64,000 bases of DNA from positions 58,563,984-58,627,983 of the forward strand of contig CM066313.1 of the NCBI GenBank assembly GCA_033807775.1, in the 5' to 3' direction. Under the pieces are notes generated by a model that saw only the letters and a program-made list of their open reading frames with translations, did not search any database and was not told the DNA's origin. Shown in pieces: positions 21,740-33,277 of the stretch. This stretch comes from Saussurea involucrata (Eukaryota > Streptophyta > Magnoliopsida > Asterales > Asteraceae). The first letter of the stretch is position 1; every line of letters starts with the position of its first letter. The translations under genes and the position numbers were made by a program.

Positions 21740-22564
21740 TGTTAATGCCAAAAATCGCACAAAACTACAACTTGAGGTTGATTGTGGAGCTTAACAACTA
21801 AAGAAAGAAATCTCTCGACAAAGCGTGCGACAAAAGACAAAAAATGTAAATGAGACAGAGAATTTTGGTGACGCGGGAAATACCTCAACGAGGAAAAAAC
21901 CCGCGGACGACAGTGGAGGTCGTCGCTGTACTATGGTCGCCAAACAGGGGCGATGTCCTTTGTTACCGGTGTCGATCGTACAGAGATTACAATACAAGTG
22001 AAAGAAAGACTTTGAAATGTAAAGTAACAAGTATTTTGAATGTAAAAACAGTGTGCGTCGTGTGTAAAAACTGCGTGTCGTGCACGAATGTCGTGCGTCG
22101 AGAGCGATTCTTCGAGAGAGAGTTCTTTGCTTTGAATATTTTTCTCAGATTGGAAGGTTGCGTGTCTGATGTCCCTTGAAATGATGATTGAGCTTGGTAT
22201 TTGTAGTCTTCGGGTGCTTTAATTGACTCATTGAATGTTTCATGTAACTATCGTAACGGTTTGCTGACTTGAATGCTCATAACTAACCTCGTTGGTTATA
22301 GCCGTTGATCATGAATGATATTGACTCCTGCATTAAAACACTGAATAAACGTAACAGTCATAGTATACGTTAGTCGGTCGAGGTCGCATGGTTTTATGTG
22401 ACGGTCGTGTGAGATAGGCGACATCGTGGTCGAGTGTCGTGAGGTAAATAACTTTTCGATCTCAACTCTAATCAGGGGATAAAATTGCTCATGATTTTAT
22501 TTTACCAAAGAAAATGGAAGTAGGTGTTTTCCTTACCTCGGTCGTGGTCGAGACTGGTGAAATT
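21740..22564 (-). repeat. D 3' LTR with rearranged inner end
   Basis: Aligns with the D 5' LTR up to GAGACTGGTGAAATT. The expected TTGCCCAAACA and PPT are missing; instead GCTCATGATTTTATT follows, a copy of sequence found about 75 bp earlier (around 22487). This is a deletion or template-switch scar. Confidence 0.7.
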
Positions 22565-23225
22565 GCTCATGATTTTATTACTGTTCCCTGTTACTCGACC
22601 GTCACTGGTCGGGCCTTTTGGAAGTATATATAACAGCAAGTTCGATGAATGAAACTTAGATATTTTTTGATTTTATGCCTTATACTTTTTGCAAATAAAT
22701 ACAACGTCAATTGTAAAATTCACCAAATGTGGAGGGAACAAGAAATCATGCGACTTAGGCATCTAGTTCAACAAAATAATTAGAACATAAGTCATAAGAC
22801 TTTTTAAACCGTGTTGGCAAACATAAGCTTATGCAGTCACAACATTCATTCAGAGCATGTAAATCACCTAAGTTAAAGAACTGAAATCATGGGGTCGGTA
22901 GACCTTGTGGTCGCATAACCAGATCACATCATGAATTTGAATCATGCGTTCCTGTGATGGGATAATCGAGTCATGGACCCAATCGCTTATATTGTGCAAT
23001 CCTGCGGAAGCGTACTGGTGTCATGCGACAGACTCAGTAACTTATGTCTTACGATTCTGCGATAAAACATTGTCAGAGGTTGGTCGTTGGCTGACCAACG
23101 ACCCTCCGATGCTTAAGTCGGTAGTCGTTTGTGACAAAAAATCGTAAAGAAAAAAGGGATTAGAAACAATACATTCATAGATTCTTCTTGTTTAACGGGG
23201 TATTTGCCCCTCATCATTTACTATC
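22565..23225. other. D spacer with conserved hairpin
   Basis: No gene. Homologous to the region after the antisense gene in C; the antisense gene itself is deleted at the left junction. Hairpin GGTCGTTGG, loop CTGA, CCAACGACC at 23082-23103. Confidence 0.6.
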
Positions 23226-23420
23226 CTATTTCCTCCAAGAGCAAATAGGTTTAAATGACGGGTCGACACCGAGTTTTTGAGAACTAATGCCAACGTCTAT
23301 GTCGATCGTGTTTTCGTGCGATAAGGCAAAATAGTCGGCATATTCCTGTAGGAAAAGTATTACTTTGTCTTTAAGGTTATGGATAGAAGGACGAACCTGT
23401 TGAGACCTCATGGTCAGGTT
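23226..23420 (-). pseudogene. Start of reverse transcriptase region in D
   Basis: Minus-strand codons show a LQEYADYFALSHE stretch and GVDPSFKPI, which match the segment just before the fingers of Ty3/gypsy reverse transcriptase. The frame is lost right after it and the catalytic domain is absent. Confidence 0.6.
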
Positions 23421-23534
23421 TACTCTGATCTAGGGCACCTGTGACTGCCAGACGACTTACTTTCGCGGCTTCAAGGTGGTCTTATAGCAGCCACGGGCGA
23501 TTTTCGGCTCACTTTTGATTTCTTGCACTCCCCA

Positions 23535-23860
23535 CTACGTAGGGAATTTCAGGGTCTGATGATACGTCGAGGGAACGGCTTTCATTTCATGGATCCACAG
23601 TCGACCTAAGATGATGTTATAGGCCGATGAACAATCGATGACACTGAACTTGGTCTGCTTGTTGATTCCTCCGGCATAGACTGGCAAGATGATCTCTCCA
23701 TAAGTGCTCGTCGCCTCTCCATTGAAACCGACCAAGGTTGTCGAACGTCGGGTGATTTCCGAGCGATCGATTCCCATGGCCTTGACGGTGTCAAGGAAGA
23801 TGACGTTTGCTGAACTGCCTCCATCGATCAAGACTCGTCGGGTTAAACAATTACCAATCG
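23535..23860 (-). pseudogene. Aspartic protease remnant in D
   Basis: Shows the catalytic D-G-G motif in LIDGGSSANVIF and the second conserved motif NIILGR about 70 residues later, as in Ty3/gypsy proteases that cut gag-pol. The stretch is open from 23831 to 23535; a stop at 23865 separates it from gag in the same frame. Confidence 0.7.
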
Positions 23861-23864
23861 TGAG

Positions 23865-25120
23865 TTAAATGATCAACCCGTCATGATGCTTCTGGTATGA
23901 GTCACCGAGGTTGTCCTGGTCGAATATGATTTTCATAGCTTCCAACTCCAAATCTCCTTTTGGTCTCGATGAACGCGGGATAGGTCGATCATCAGGTGCT
24001 TGACTGGCATGACGCTTGGCTGCGGAGTACGTCAGACCGCACACGTCGGAACCACCGGTGATGCAATTGACGACCTTAGCATGCTCCGGGGTTGGTGGTC
24101 GATCATCACTAGCTGGAGTAACGACGCCATCGATGATATCTTTGAGATTTCCATTCGGGACACGGTATGCTAACTCCTTTTTGAGAGCTATGCAATCATC
24201 TGTCGCATGACCATGGTCGACATGGAAGTCACACCACTTTGACTTATCTTTCTTGGCGTCGCCCTGATCGGATTTCTTTGGCCACCGGATGGTCGCCTGA
24301 GTAGTCTTCAGAGCCTCGACCAAGTCCTTAGTAGACCCTTTGAATTCGTAGGAGGATATCTTGGGGTATTGAGGAAATTTGATCGCGGTCTAAGCTTCCG
24401 CCTTTGTCTTAAACCTGACGTTCAAGATTTGGCGCGCGGGCTCTACTTTGGAAATTGCCTTTGTCTTGAATTCTGGCTTCTTACACCCAACGCCCTCTTG
24501 TCGTCGGTATGCTTACGACGAAAGGCAACGTCGTCTTCTACCCTCATATACGCTAGGGTTCGAGCTCGGACATCTTCGAAATTCTCCAGAGGATACTTGG
24601 TCAAATCAGTGCATAAGCCCGAACTGTCGTCCAGACCACGTTTGAAAGCTTCGATCGCGGTCTTGACGTCACAATTGTGGATACTGACCATCTCTGCATT
24701 GAACCTATTGAAATAGCTTCGAATAGACTCATTGGCCTTCTGCACGATATAATACAGATCACTGGTATGCTTCTACATCTTGCGAATGCTGGCGAATTGC
24801 TGGGAGAACTGGTTGACCAACTGAGCGAACGACCCGATGGACTTGGGTTTGAGATTGATCAACCATTGGAGGGCAGGACCAGTGAGGGTCGCCCCAAAGC
24901 TCTTACACATGTATACTTCTTGATACATGTGTGGGATCGAGACCGTCCACATGAGCTGCTTATATTGCGCGATATGCTCTGTTGGATCAGCCACCCCCGA
25001 ATACTTGGGCGTGAAGGTGGGGATATTGAATTTCTTCGGGACGTCGACTGTCGCGATCTTGTCAATGAAAGGCGACGCTTGGAATCCTGAGCGAGGCTCG
25101 ACGTCAACGGACACGGCTGC
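23865..25120 (-). pseudogene. gag of D, C-terminal two thirds
   Basis: Resumes at the G insertion (TSD GCTGC at 25116-25120). Gag core with ALQWLINLKPKSI and SIRSYFNRFNAE, then the C-x2-H-type zinc knuckle near 24205-24240. A stop at 24773 and a frameshift at about 24450 break it. It is very similar to gag of C. Confidence 0.8.
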
Positions 25121-26428
25121 TGTTTGGGTAAAAAATCACACCCTCGACCGACCTGAGAAATTCCTTCGACATGACCTATGGACTTCGACATGACCCATGG
25201 ACATTGACTACCCCCGACTGACAAGGATAATACCCATTATCATCATGTCTCAGACGTACGTTAAATAACCACGATAATTGACATATTGGGTCAGTGGTCA
25301 TCTAATGATCGCACGTTGATATGTCACGTGTCGCACATTACTAGTCACACATCACTAAGTCTTATGTCACCAATTACAACTTGTCGGTCTTACATCGACA
25401 AGTCTCTTGTCGATTAGCCTTACATCGCTTTGGTCCAGTGACATCATCGTCCTGACATCTTGGTCTTACGACCTAGTAGACCTACGACCTGATCTTGCGA
25501 CATTATCATCCTAGTCTTACGACATTTTTATAAGACTATCCTTATAATAAGATAAGGCCCGACAAAGGCCCAAAAAGCCTTTGTCGTCGTTCTTAAAAGG
25601 TAAGTCGAGAGTTCCTCGCGACACTCGACACTCGACCAACGACCACCACCTGCTCCGTACGACCGTCGCATGAGATTATGCAACCTCGACCAACTAACGT
25701 TCACTATGACTTTTACGTTTGTGAAATGTTTAATGCAGGAGTCAACACTCTTTATGAGCAACGGCTATAACCGAAGAAGTCATTAACGAGCATTTAATCC
25801 CACATTGAAGACTGCGACCGTGACAAGACCAATCATCGAAGGAGCATTCAATGCCCGGCAACGGTTATAAAGCGCGCCATAAAGGCATCATTAATAGCCG
25901 ACGGAGGCTATAAAAAGCCTATGCTGCAACCAATTCGGGGGGAGAACATCAAACACTGAAATCAAACACTCGAACTCTAAAACCAGAGCACTGAAGGATA
26001 GAAGCATGATGCGAACTCAAGAACACATGAAGAACAACAGTTTCTCTCAAGTGATCGCTCTCGACGCACGACATCAGCCCTCGACCAGCATTTTACATTT
26101 TGTATTCACACACGACAAACACCTGTTTTACACTTTAAACACTTGTACTTTACATTTCGAAGCATTTCCTTCATTTGTATTGTAATCTCTGTACGACCGA
26201 CGCCAGTTCCGAAGGACATCGCCCCTGATTGGCGACCATAGTGCTGCGACGACACCCCCTGTCGTCCGCAGGTTTTTTCCTCGATTGAGGTTTTTCCTGC
26301 GTCACCAAATCCTTTGTCTTCTTTATTTTTACCTTCGTCGCATGTTTCGTTGAGAGGTTCCTTTCTTTAGTTGATTAAGTCCACATCGACCTTAAGTTGT
26401 CCCTTTGGTGCGATTTTTGGCATTAACA
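25121..26428 (+). repeat. G 5' LTR
   Basis: TGTTTGGGTAAA to TTGGCATTAACA. TATA box TATAAAA at 25909-25915. It is followed directly by the PBS. Confidence 0.9.
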
Positions 26429-26450
26429 GTTTGGCGCCATCCGTGGGACC
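26429..26450 (+). promoter_or_regulatory. PBS of G
   Basis: GTTTGGCGCCATCCGTGGGA, the sense form of the PBS complements seen in A, B and C. Confidence 0.75.
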
Positions 26451-26530
26451 TCATCTAGAGAAAATCCTCGACGAACGTGCGCCTTACTAACGGTTTTTTG
26501 GAAGTTTCCTCTGTTCTCTGTTGCAGGAAA

Positions 26531-26731
26531 ATGACAGATAAGAAAAAATGCTCGGTAGATGTATCGCATGTATCGCATGTATCGCATCATCCGAAGGACT
26601 CGGGGGCTCGGAACGCCCGTTACAAAATGGGAAACACCATATTTCGATTTCAAAAGTCTTTGGAAAAAAGGCGCTTCTCGACTCCAAGTTACGGTAACTG
26701 TGACATCCCGCTTGGATGGAATATGGTATAA
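26531..26731 (+). pseudogene. gag start remnant in G
   Basis: ATG at 26531 at the usual gag position after the PBS, then the VSHVSHHP-x-DSGAR stretch, with a 9-bp unit (ATGTATCGC) present three times at 26562-26590. It stops after 67 codons. Gag proper is missing, as in B. Confidence 0.5.
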
Positions 26732-27128
26732 CAACCCTGTATATATATACTCCAAGTATATTTTCTTCGTTCAATTATTTTAATCTAACATATAAATGTT
26801 GATTTAAGTATCAAAGGATCATTGGTCAAACCAACGACCACCCCCGATTTTACATTGCAGGCTCGCAAGATTATATAAATACAGGTCTTACGATTTACAT
26901 CGTAAGAAACGAAAGTCTCTACGGCTTAAAACGCAGATCCTACGATATATACTCGTCGATAAAAGATGTCTCCCATTTTTTATCTTATGATCGCCAGCCA
27001 TGACAAAACAGGTTAAAATTCTCGGTCGCCAATAAAAGCGACTCGCATGTCAAAATCTCATGATCGCTAGTCATTACATATGTCGTCAATAAAGACAACT
27101 TGGGCATTGAATCTCGCAATCACCAGTC
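26732..27128. repeat. Non-coding repeats of G
   Basis: Reverse-oriented counterpart of the A and B tandem repeats: a hairpin-like pair GATCATTGG...CCAACGACC at about 26818-26840, then units with AAGTCTCTACG and GATCGCCAGTCATGA cores. No gene. Confidence 0.55.
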
Positions 27129-27645
27129 ATGATTCCAAGGGACCAGAATACTCAAACCAACACTTTAGCAAACCTTGCGTATGCTTTGGTCGAACCAATA
27201 CTCGACAACATTCCAATGACCCATCTGGCGACGTCATCCATCGAAAATGGCGATGTCATCCAGATGGAAGACCAAGAAGATAATTGGTCGAGCGACATCC
27301 GAAATTGTCTGCGACAAAGGATCCCAGTTCGTAATCAACAGGGCTCGATAGTTCTGTGAAGACCGCGACATCAAGATGTCGACCTCAACACCCAGGGGCA
27401 AGCGGTCAGGCGACACTTCAGCAGGAACATCAAAGTTAAAGTCTTTCAAGAAGGCGACTACGTTCCCCGTCGAGTGTTCCAAAGCACACAAAAGCTCAAT
27501 GCAGATAAGCTTTCCACCAAATGGGAAGATCCTTGTCATATCTCAAAAGTCATGGATAAAAAGGTCTATCGGCTTCTAACCCTAGGCAATCAAGATATCC
27601 CACGTAGTGGGAATGCAACGCACCTGAAAAGGTATTTCCCCTAAG
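27129..27645 (+). pseudogene. RNase H end joined to integrase fragments in G
   Basis: Opens with PRDQNTQTNTLANLA, the end of RNase H, then the linker and the integrase core/C-terminal join seen in A and B, ending in HLKRYF near 27640. Frames shift at least once. It is not functional. Confidence 0.7.
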
Positions 27646-28260
27646 CCTTTTTTCCTACTTTCACATAATTTTTATCCATCATAGCGACTACTGACTTAAG
27701 CATCGGAGGGTCGTTGGCTAGCCAACGACCAACCTCTGACATTGTTTTACCGTAGGATCACACGACATTAGTTGCTAAAGTCTATTATATGAATTTAGTC
27801 TCGCAGGATCGAACGATATATAAGTCCATCGTACGATCTTAACCTCGCAAGGACGCACGACATAAGTAATCAGGACTTGATCATTCCATCACAGGAACAC
27901 ATGATTCAAAGTTCATCGTATGATCAAATCACACGATCATAAGGTCTAGCGACCTCACCATCTAAGTTCTTCAAACTTAGAAAAACTTCATGAATGAATG
28001 CTGTAATCGCATGCGCTTATGTTTGCTTATACGATTCAGGAATATAAAAGTCTTATGACTTACGTTCTAGTCGTTGTATTACAATGGATGCCCAAGTCGC
28101 ACGACTTCTTGTTCATTTTTGTACTTAATGAATTTTTACAGTCGACATTACATCTGTCCATGACATGTACGAATCAGGTTCAATAGAAAGGTAAATGTTT
28201 TACCGACTATCTCTAAAGCGAAGCTTACAACTAGCTAAAAATGCTAGACACAACGTATCA
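27646..28260. other. G spacer with conserved hairpin
   Basis: No gene. Hairpin GGTCGTTGG, loop CTAG, CCAACGACC at 27709-27730, followed by the spacer repeats with TCGCAGGATCG cores. Confidence 0.6.
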
Positions 28261-28261
28261 T

Positions 28262-28390
28262 AGGTCTCTAGCGACAGTATCGGCTGTAAACGCCAGATCA
28301 AAGGTCTTTAACGACCAAATCGGCTCGAGCGCTAGAACATATGTCTCTAAAAAAACGTATCGGATGTGAATGCCAGACCACAGGACCACG
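28262..28390. repeat. Three copies of the 40-bp repeat in G
   Basis: Reverse complement of the units at 18193-18535, with CCAGATC and ACGACC...ATCGGC cores. Confidence 0.65.
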
Positions 28391-28850
28391 TCGACCGAGA
28401 ACACCAACCCGGCGACATGGACCCCTGTCTCCTCGATAGGAAAGCGTTCCCTGAAAGATGGGAGCAAATATTTCCTCAGATGAGGAAACAACGTCGTCCC
28501 GTCTATGACACCAACAACGTCTTCCCGTCTAGGACACCATTGGCCGATGACCCGCCCCCCTTGTCGGCAGACGCTGGGGACAACACCTTAGACACTGGCT
28601 TCGTCACTTTCACCGGAAGCACCGAACTTGCTGGTGTCGCATCCATCGCACCAGAACGGCCGGATGACGCCCTCGCCTTTTTAGGCGTAACAACTCTGGA
28701 CGAAATGTCAGCCCGCGAAGACGGATCCTTCAGGACTACCGTCCTTGTCTTCTTCAAGATTCCCGACCCAGCTGTCGGGGCATTCTTTCTCCTTTCCCAG
28801 CCTCGAAGGGCAAGCACAACTTGCGTCACCTTCTTTGGCTGACCAAGTCA
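28390..28850 (-). pseudogene. Remnant of the Tat antisense gene in G
   Basis: Minus-strand reading aligns with exon 3 of the antisense gene, including GSGILKK, SSRVVTP and the segment near KYLLPSFRERF. Exons 1, 2 and 4 are lost, as in A. Confidence 0.65.
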
Positions 28851-28949
28851 GTTTTCCTCTGATGATCTTAGAGAAAATAACACGTCTCTGTAGCAACGCA
28901 TTTTACTTTAGTGCGAGATCTAAAATTCAAATGGCTTTGAAATTCAGAT

Positions 28950-28964
28950 CTCAGGGGGGCTAAC
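28950..28964 (+). promoter_or_regulatory. PPT of G
   Basis: CTCAGGGGGGCTAAC directly before the second LTR. Confidence 0.75.
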
Positions 28965-30252
28965 TGTTTGGGTAAAAAATCACACCCTCAACCGACCTGA
29001 GAAACTCCTTCGACATGACCCATGGACATTGACTACCCCCGACCGACAAGGATTATACCCATTATCATCATGTCTCAGACGTACGTTAAATAACCACGAT
29101 AATTGACATATTGGGTCAGTGGTCATCTAATGATCGCACGTTGATACGTCACGTGTCGCACGTCACTAGTCACACGTCACTAAGTCTGATGTCACCAATT
29201 ACAACTTGTCGGTCTTACGTCGACAAGTCTCTTGTCGATTAGCCTTACATCGCTTTGGTCCAGCGACAACATCGTCCTGACATCTTCGTCTTACGACCTA
29301 GTAGACCTACGACCTGATCTTGCGACATTATCATCCTAGTCTTACGACATTTTTATAAGACTATCCTTATAATAATATAAGGCCCGACAAAAGCCCAAAA
29401 AGCCCATGTCGTCATTCTTAAAGGGTAAGTCGAGAGTTCCTCGCGACACTCGACACTCGACCAACGACCACCACCTGCTCCGTACGACCGTCGCATGAGA
29501 TTATGCAACCTCGACCAACTAACGTTCACTATGACTGTTACGTTTGTTAAATGTTTAATGCAGGAGTCAACACTCTTTATGAGCAACGGCTATAACCGAC
29601 GAGGTCATTAACGAGCATTTAATCCCACATTGAAGACTGCGACCGTTACAAGACCAATCATCAAAGGAGCATTCAATGCCCAACAGCGGTTATAAAGCGC
29701 GCCATAAAGGCATCATTAATAGCCGACGGAGGCTTTAAAAAGCCTATGCTGCAACCAATTCAGGGGGAGAACATCAAACACTGAAATCAAACACTCGAAC
29801 TCTAAAACCAGAGCACTGAAGGCTAGAAGCATGCTGCGAACTCAAGAACACATGAAGAACAACACTTTCTCTCAAGTGATCGCTCTCGACGCACGACATC
29901 AGCCCTCGATCAGCATTTTACATTTTGTATTCACACACGACAAACACCTGTTTTACACTTTAAACACTTGTACTTTACATTTCGAAGCATTTCCTTCATT
30001 TGTATTGTAATCTCTGTACGACCGACGCCAGTACCGAAGGACATCGCCCCTGATTGGCGACCATAGTGCAGCGACGACACCCCCTGTCGTCCGCAGGTTT
30101 TTTCCTCGTTTGAGGTTTTTCCCGTGTCATCAAATCCCTTGTTTCCTTTATTTTTATCCTCGTCGCACGTCTCGTCGAAAGATTTTTTCTTTAGTTGTTT
30201 AAGTCCACATCGACCTTAAGTTGTCCCTTTGGTGCGATTTTTGGCATTAACA
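28965..30252 (+). repeat. G 3' LTR
   Basis: 1288 bp, TGTTTGGGTAAA to TTGGCATTAACA; close pair of the first LTR. Followed by TSD GCTGC and the rest of D gag. Confidence 0.9.
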
Positions 30253-30962
30253 GCTGCCCCGGGTAGCTTAGCGAGCATGGACATGACACGCTAACTTTGA
30301 TCTTCTAGCATCTTTAATCGCTGGGCGACGGGGCCGTTAGGATCGGGATTCGCATCTGCCAATGGATCAACTCCCGAACTAGTGCCATTACCGTACGACG
30401 AGCCATTGGCGTCCCCATTAAAAGGGACAAAATGCGGCTGCGACCCACTCTGAAAAGGCCGCGACCCATTCTGAAAAGGCCGCGACCCATGCAGAAATGG
30501 CTGCGACCCATGCTGAAACGGCTGCGACCCATTTTGAAACGACTGCGACCCATGCTGAAACGGCTGCGACCCATTCTGCATGGGTGGAGGTCTAATATAC
30601 TGAGGAGGAATATGCCCAGACTGGGGATTTGGATTGAACGATCCTGGCTGCTGGTTCTGCGCGAACGGACCTGGCTGCTGATTCTGCATGAATGGACCTG
30701 GTCCTGGATTTCGGATGAACGGAACCGAACCAGGGTAATAAACGAACGAAGCGGATCCTGGATTCTGACCAAACGATCCTTGACCTGGATTCTGGAAGAA
30801 TGGTCTGGGACCGTTATGCGGTCCGAAAGGATTCCTCAACCACGCGATTTCTTCAGCGGCTCTTCGACTCTGCTCAGCCATGGCATTGATTTGATTTCGT
30901 GCAACTTCCAATTCTTGATACATCTGGGCAATGACATGCTCTTGATTTCCAGGCGCTGCCAT
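30253..30962 (-). pseudogene. gag of D, N-terminal third
   Basis: ATG at 30962, 100 bp from the PBS. An N-terminal helix (MYQELEVARNQINAMAEQ) leads into a Pro/Gly/Asn/Gln-rich segment and then nine or so 7-residue repeats GSQPFQ(H/N), coded by 21-bp units at about 30428-30590. It ends at the G insertion; a stop at 30291-30293 already precedes it. C has the same architecture. Confidence 0.78.
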
Positions 30963-31043
30963 CTTTTTGAAACAGAAAACAAAGGAAGCTCCAAGAAGCC
31001 GTTAGTACGACGCACGTTTGTCGAAGATTTTCTCTAGATGGGG

Positions 31044-31063
31044 CTCCACGGTGGGCGCCAAAC
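31044..31063 (-). promoter_or_regulatory. PBS of D
   Basis: Plus CTCCACGGTGGGCGCCAAAC, directly before the 5' LTR at 31064; it differs from the PBS of A, B, C and G at a few bases. Confidence 0.65.
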
Positions 31064-31885
31064 TGTTAATGCCAACAATCGCACAAAAGTAGAACTTGAG
31101 TTTGATTGTGGATCTTAACAACTAAAGAAAGAAATCTATCGACAAAGCGTGCGACAAAAGACAAAAAATGTAAATGAGACAGAGAATTTTGGTGATGCGG
31201 GAAAAACATCAACGAGGAAAAAACCCGCGGACGACAGTGGAGGTCGTCGCTGTACTGTGGTCGCCAAACAGGGGCGATGTCCTTTGTTACTGGTGTCGAT
31301 CGTACAGAGATTACAATACAAGTGAAAGAAAGACTTTGAAATGTAAAGTAACAAGTATTTCGAATGTAAAAACAATGTGCGTCGTGTGTAAAAACTGTGT
31401 GTCGTGCGTCGAGAGCGATTCTTCGAGAGAGAGTTATTTGCTTTGAATATTTTTCTCAGATTGGAAGGTTGCGTCTCTGATGTCTTTTGAAATGATGACT
31501 GAGCTTGGTATTTGTAGTCTTTGGGTGCTTTAATTGACTCATTGAATGTTTCATGTAACTATCGTAACAGTTTGCTGACTTGAATACTCATAACTAACCT
31601 CATTGGTTATAGCCGTTGATCATGAATGATATTGACTCCTGCATTAAAACACTGAATAAACGTAACAGTCATAGTATACGTTAGTCGGTCGAGGTCGCAT
31701 GTTTTATGTGACGGTCGTGTGAGATAGGCGACATCGTGGTCGAGTGTCGTGAGGTAAATAACTTTTCGATCTCAACTCTAATCAGGAGATAAAATTGCTC
31801 ATGATTTTATCTTACCAAAGAAAAAGGAAGTAGGTGTTTTCCTTACCTCGGTCGTGGTCGAGACTGGTGAAATTTTGCCCAAACA
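31064..31885 (-). repeat. D 5' LTR
   Basis: 822 bp, TGTTAATGCC to TTGCCCAAACA. Shorter than the LTRs of A, B, C and G; the LTR end of E is of this type. Confidence 0.85.
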
Positions 31886-31911
31886 ATGATCATGCTAAAC
31901 AACTGTGAATG
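31886..31911 (-). other. 26-bp piece of E between D and H
   Basis: Holds the D target copy ATGAT and the H target copy GAATG. It fits between 4424 and 60792 when aligned to element C. Confidence 0.65.
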
Positions 31912-33253
31912 TGATAACGCCACTTTTTGGCGTTATTTCCGGTTCTCAAACCAATGAGATTGGCTTGTATTCAAGTAAAAAGGCGTGTATTTTACGGGTT
32001 ATCTAGTGATTTACACAGGTTATCTAAAAGGCGGCATCCCTCGCGAAAAGAAACCAAAAAGAACCCAAAACGAGTCCAAACGAAGCCTAACGGAAGCCCA
32101 AAAGCCAAGCTCAAGACCGGCGACCGAACCAGGACCCGACCCGCGAACCAGAACTGACCCAGAAGGGATCAGCAACACGCGCGACCTTCTGCGCGACTTG
32201 CAAGTCGCGCAAGAAGTCGCGTAAGCCTCTGTTTGTCGAATTTCAGTTTTTAAAGTCGGGATTTAGGTCACTTTTTCGGTATCCAACATACGGCAGACGA
32301 ATCAGGGCAGTTCGGGGGCGATTTTCAGAGCCACGTGACACCGTTTGGAGGAAAGATCAAGAACCAATTGAAGAAACGTTCAAGACGGGAAGGAGATTTC
32401 AACACGGGAAAGGGAGTTCATCATTTCATCTTACACAATAACCACGATCACGTTATCATGTCTATTTACACTTTCGTTTCCTTTCTTTTCGTGTTTGAAT
32501 CCCCCAACATCATGAACTAACTTTAAGATTTTGGGGGTTGGATTGAATTAGGATTGAACATATTATGGATGACGAATGATTTTTATCAGTTTTCCGACTT
32601 AATGAATGCATGTGATTTTGTTCTTAATGCCTTTGTGAGCGTAGCTAACTTGCAATTGTTCTATTGTTTCAAGTATGTTCGAGAGAATTAATTGAGATCT
32701 ACAATTAGGAATTGCATGTCTAAGGTAAGAAAGGATAGAGATATACCGAGTAAACCTTAGTCTCATAATAACCTGCTCTTAATGTGTTTTAAACTACATC
32801 GGGTGAGATCGAGAGATTAATCTGGCGTTTCTTTGAAATAAACTTCATGGTAGCTTGAGATAGCACCATGTTTTACAAATATAACTGTTGTTACTTGAGA
32901 GAGAGCAATGGTTAGATCAAGGTTCAGTATTCATTAACGAAATTAACTGGTATTTGTCATTAGTCTGATATGTATATGTGAAACCTGAGGATATCCAACC
33001 CTCAACTGTTTCTCCATCTGAATTCCAAAACTGCTCACTAGTTGTCTGGTGTTTGTTTGTCTTTAATTTCTGCAAGTAATTAGTTATAAAACCAAATCTC
33101 CAAATTTGACAGTCCAATTAATAGTACTTGTAGTAATTGTGATATTTAGTTCCTAGTTCCCGTGGATTCGATACTCGTACTTCCGTACACTATTACTTGA
33201 CTTCGACCCGTACACTTGCGGAGAGACTCGCGGGGTGTCAAAACCCCGTGTCA
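31912..33253 (+). repeat. H 5' LTR
   Basis: TGATAACG to CCGTGTCA. The first bases form a hairpin (ATAACGCC 31914-31921, GGCGTTAT 31929-31936) and the last ones another (CGGGG...CCCCG). A 20-bp perfect palindrome, GCGCGACTTG followed by its complement, lies at 32191-32210. Confidence 0.9.
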
Positions 33254-33259
33254 AGTTTT

Positions 33260-33277
33260 TGGCGCCGTTGCCGGGGA
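33260..33277 (+). promoter_or_regulatory. PBS of H (tRNA-Asp type, Athila-like)
   Basis: TGGCGCCGTTGCCGGGGA, six bases after the LTR. This PBS is the one I associate with Athila-type elements and tRNA-Asp. The following 33278-33421 is an untranslated leader. Confidence 0.75.

Larger units (their letters stand above)
25121..30252 (+). mobile_element. Non-autonomous Tat-like element G
   Basis: 5132-bp insertion in gag of D: LTRs 25121-26428 (1308 bp) and 28965-30252 (1288 bp), TSD GCTGC at 25116-25120 and 30253-30257, PBS after the first LTR and PPT before the second. It is oriented opposite to D. Inner 2.5 kb: gag-start scrap, tandem repeats, RNase H/integrase join, conserved hairpin, 40-bp repeats and antisense-gene remnant, in the same order as A and B. 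It is a third member of that deleted family. Confidence 0.9.
21740..31885 (-). mobile_element. Tat-like element D (gag-protease remnant, contains G)
   Basis: LTRs 21740 to about 22564 and 31064-31885; B separates bases 4425-4427 from the rest of its left end. Target copies GTGAT (4420-4424) and ATGAT (31886-31890) differ at one base. In element order: 5' LTR, PBS, gag (split by G), protease, the first residues of the reverse transcriptase region, a spacer with the conserved hairpin, and a 3' LTR that has lost its end and PPT. The antisense gene and most of pol are deleted. Confidence 0.8.

Noticed and set aside
30432..31037. A 201-codon plus-strand open frame
   Set aside because: It is the reverse strand of the repetitive gag N-terminus of D; Arg/Leu/Trp-rich shadow of the 21-bp repeats.
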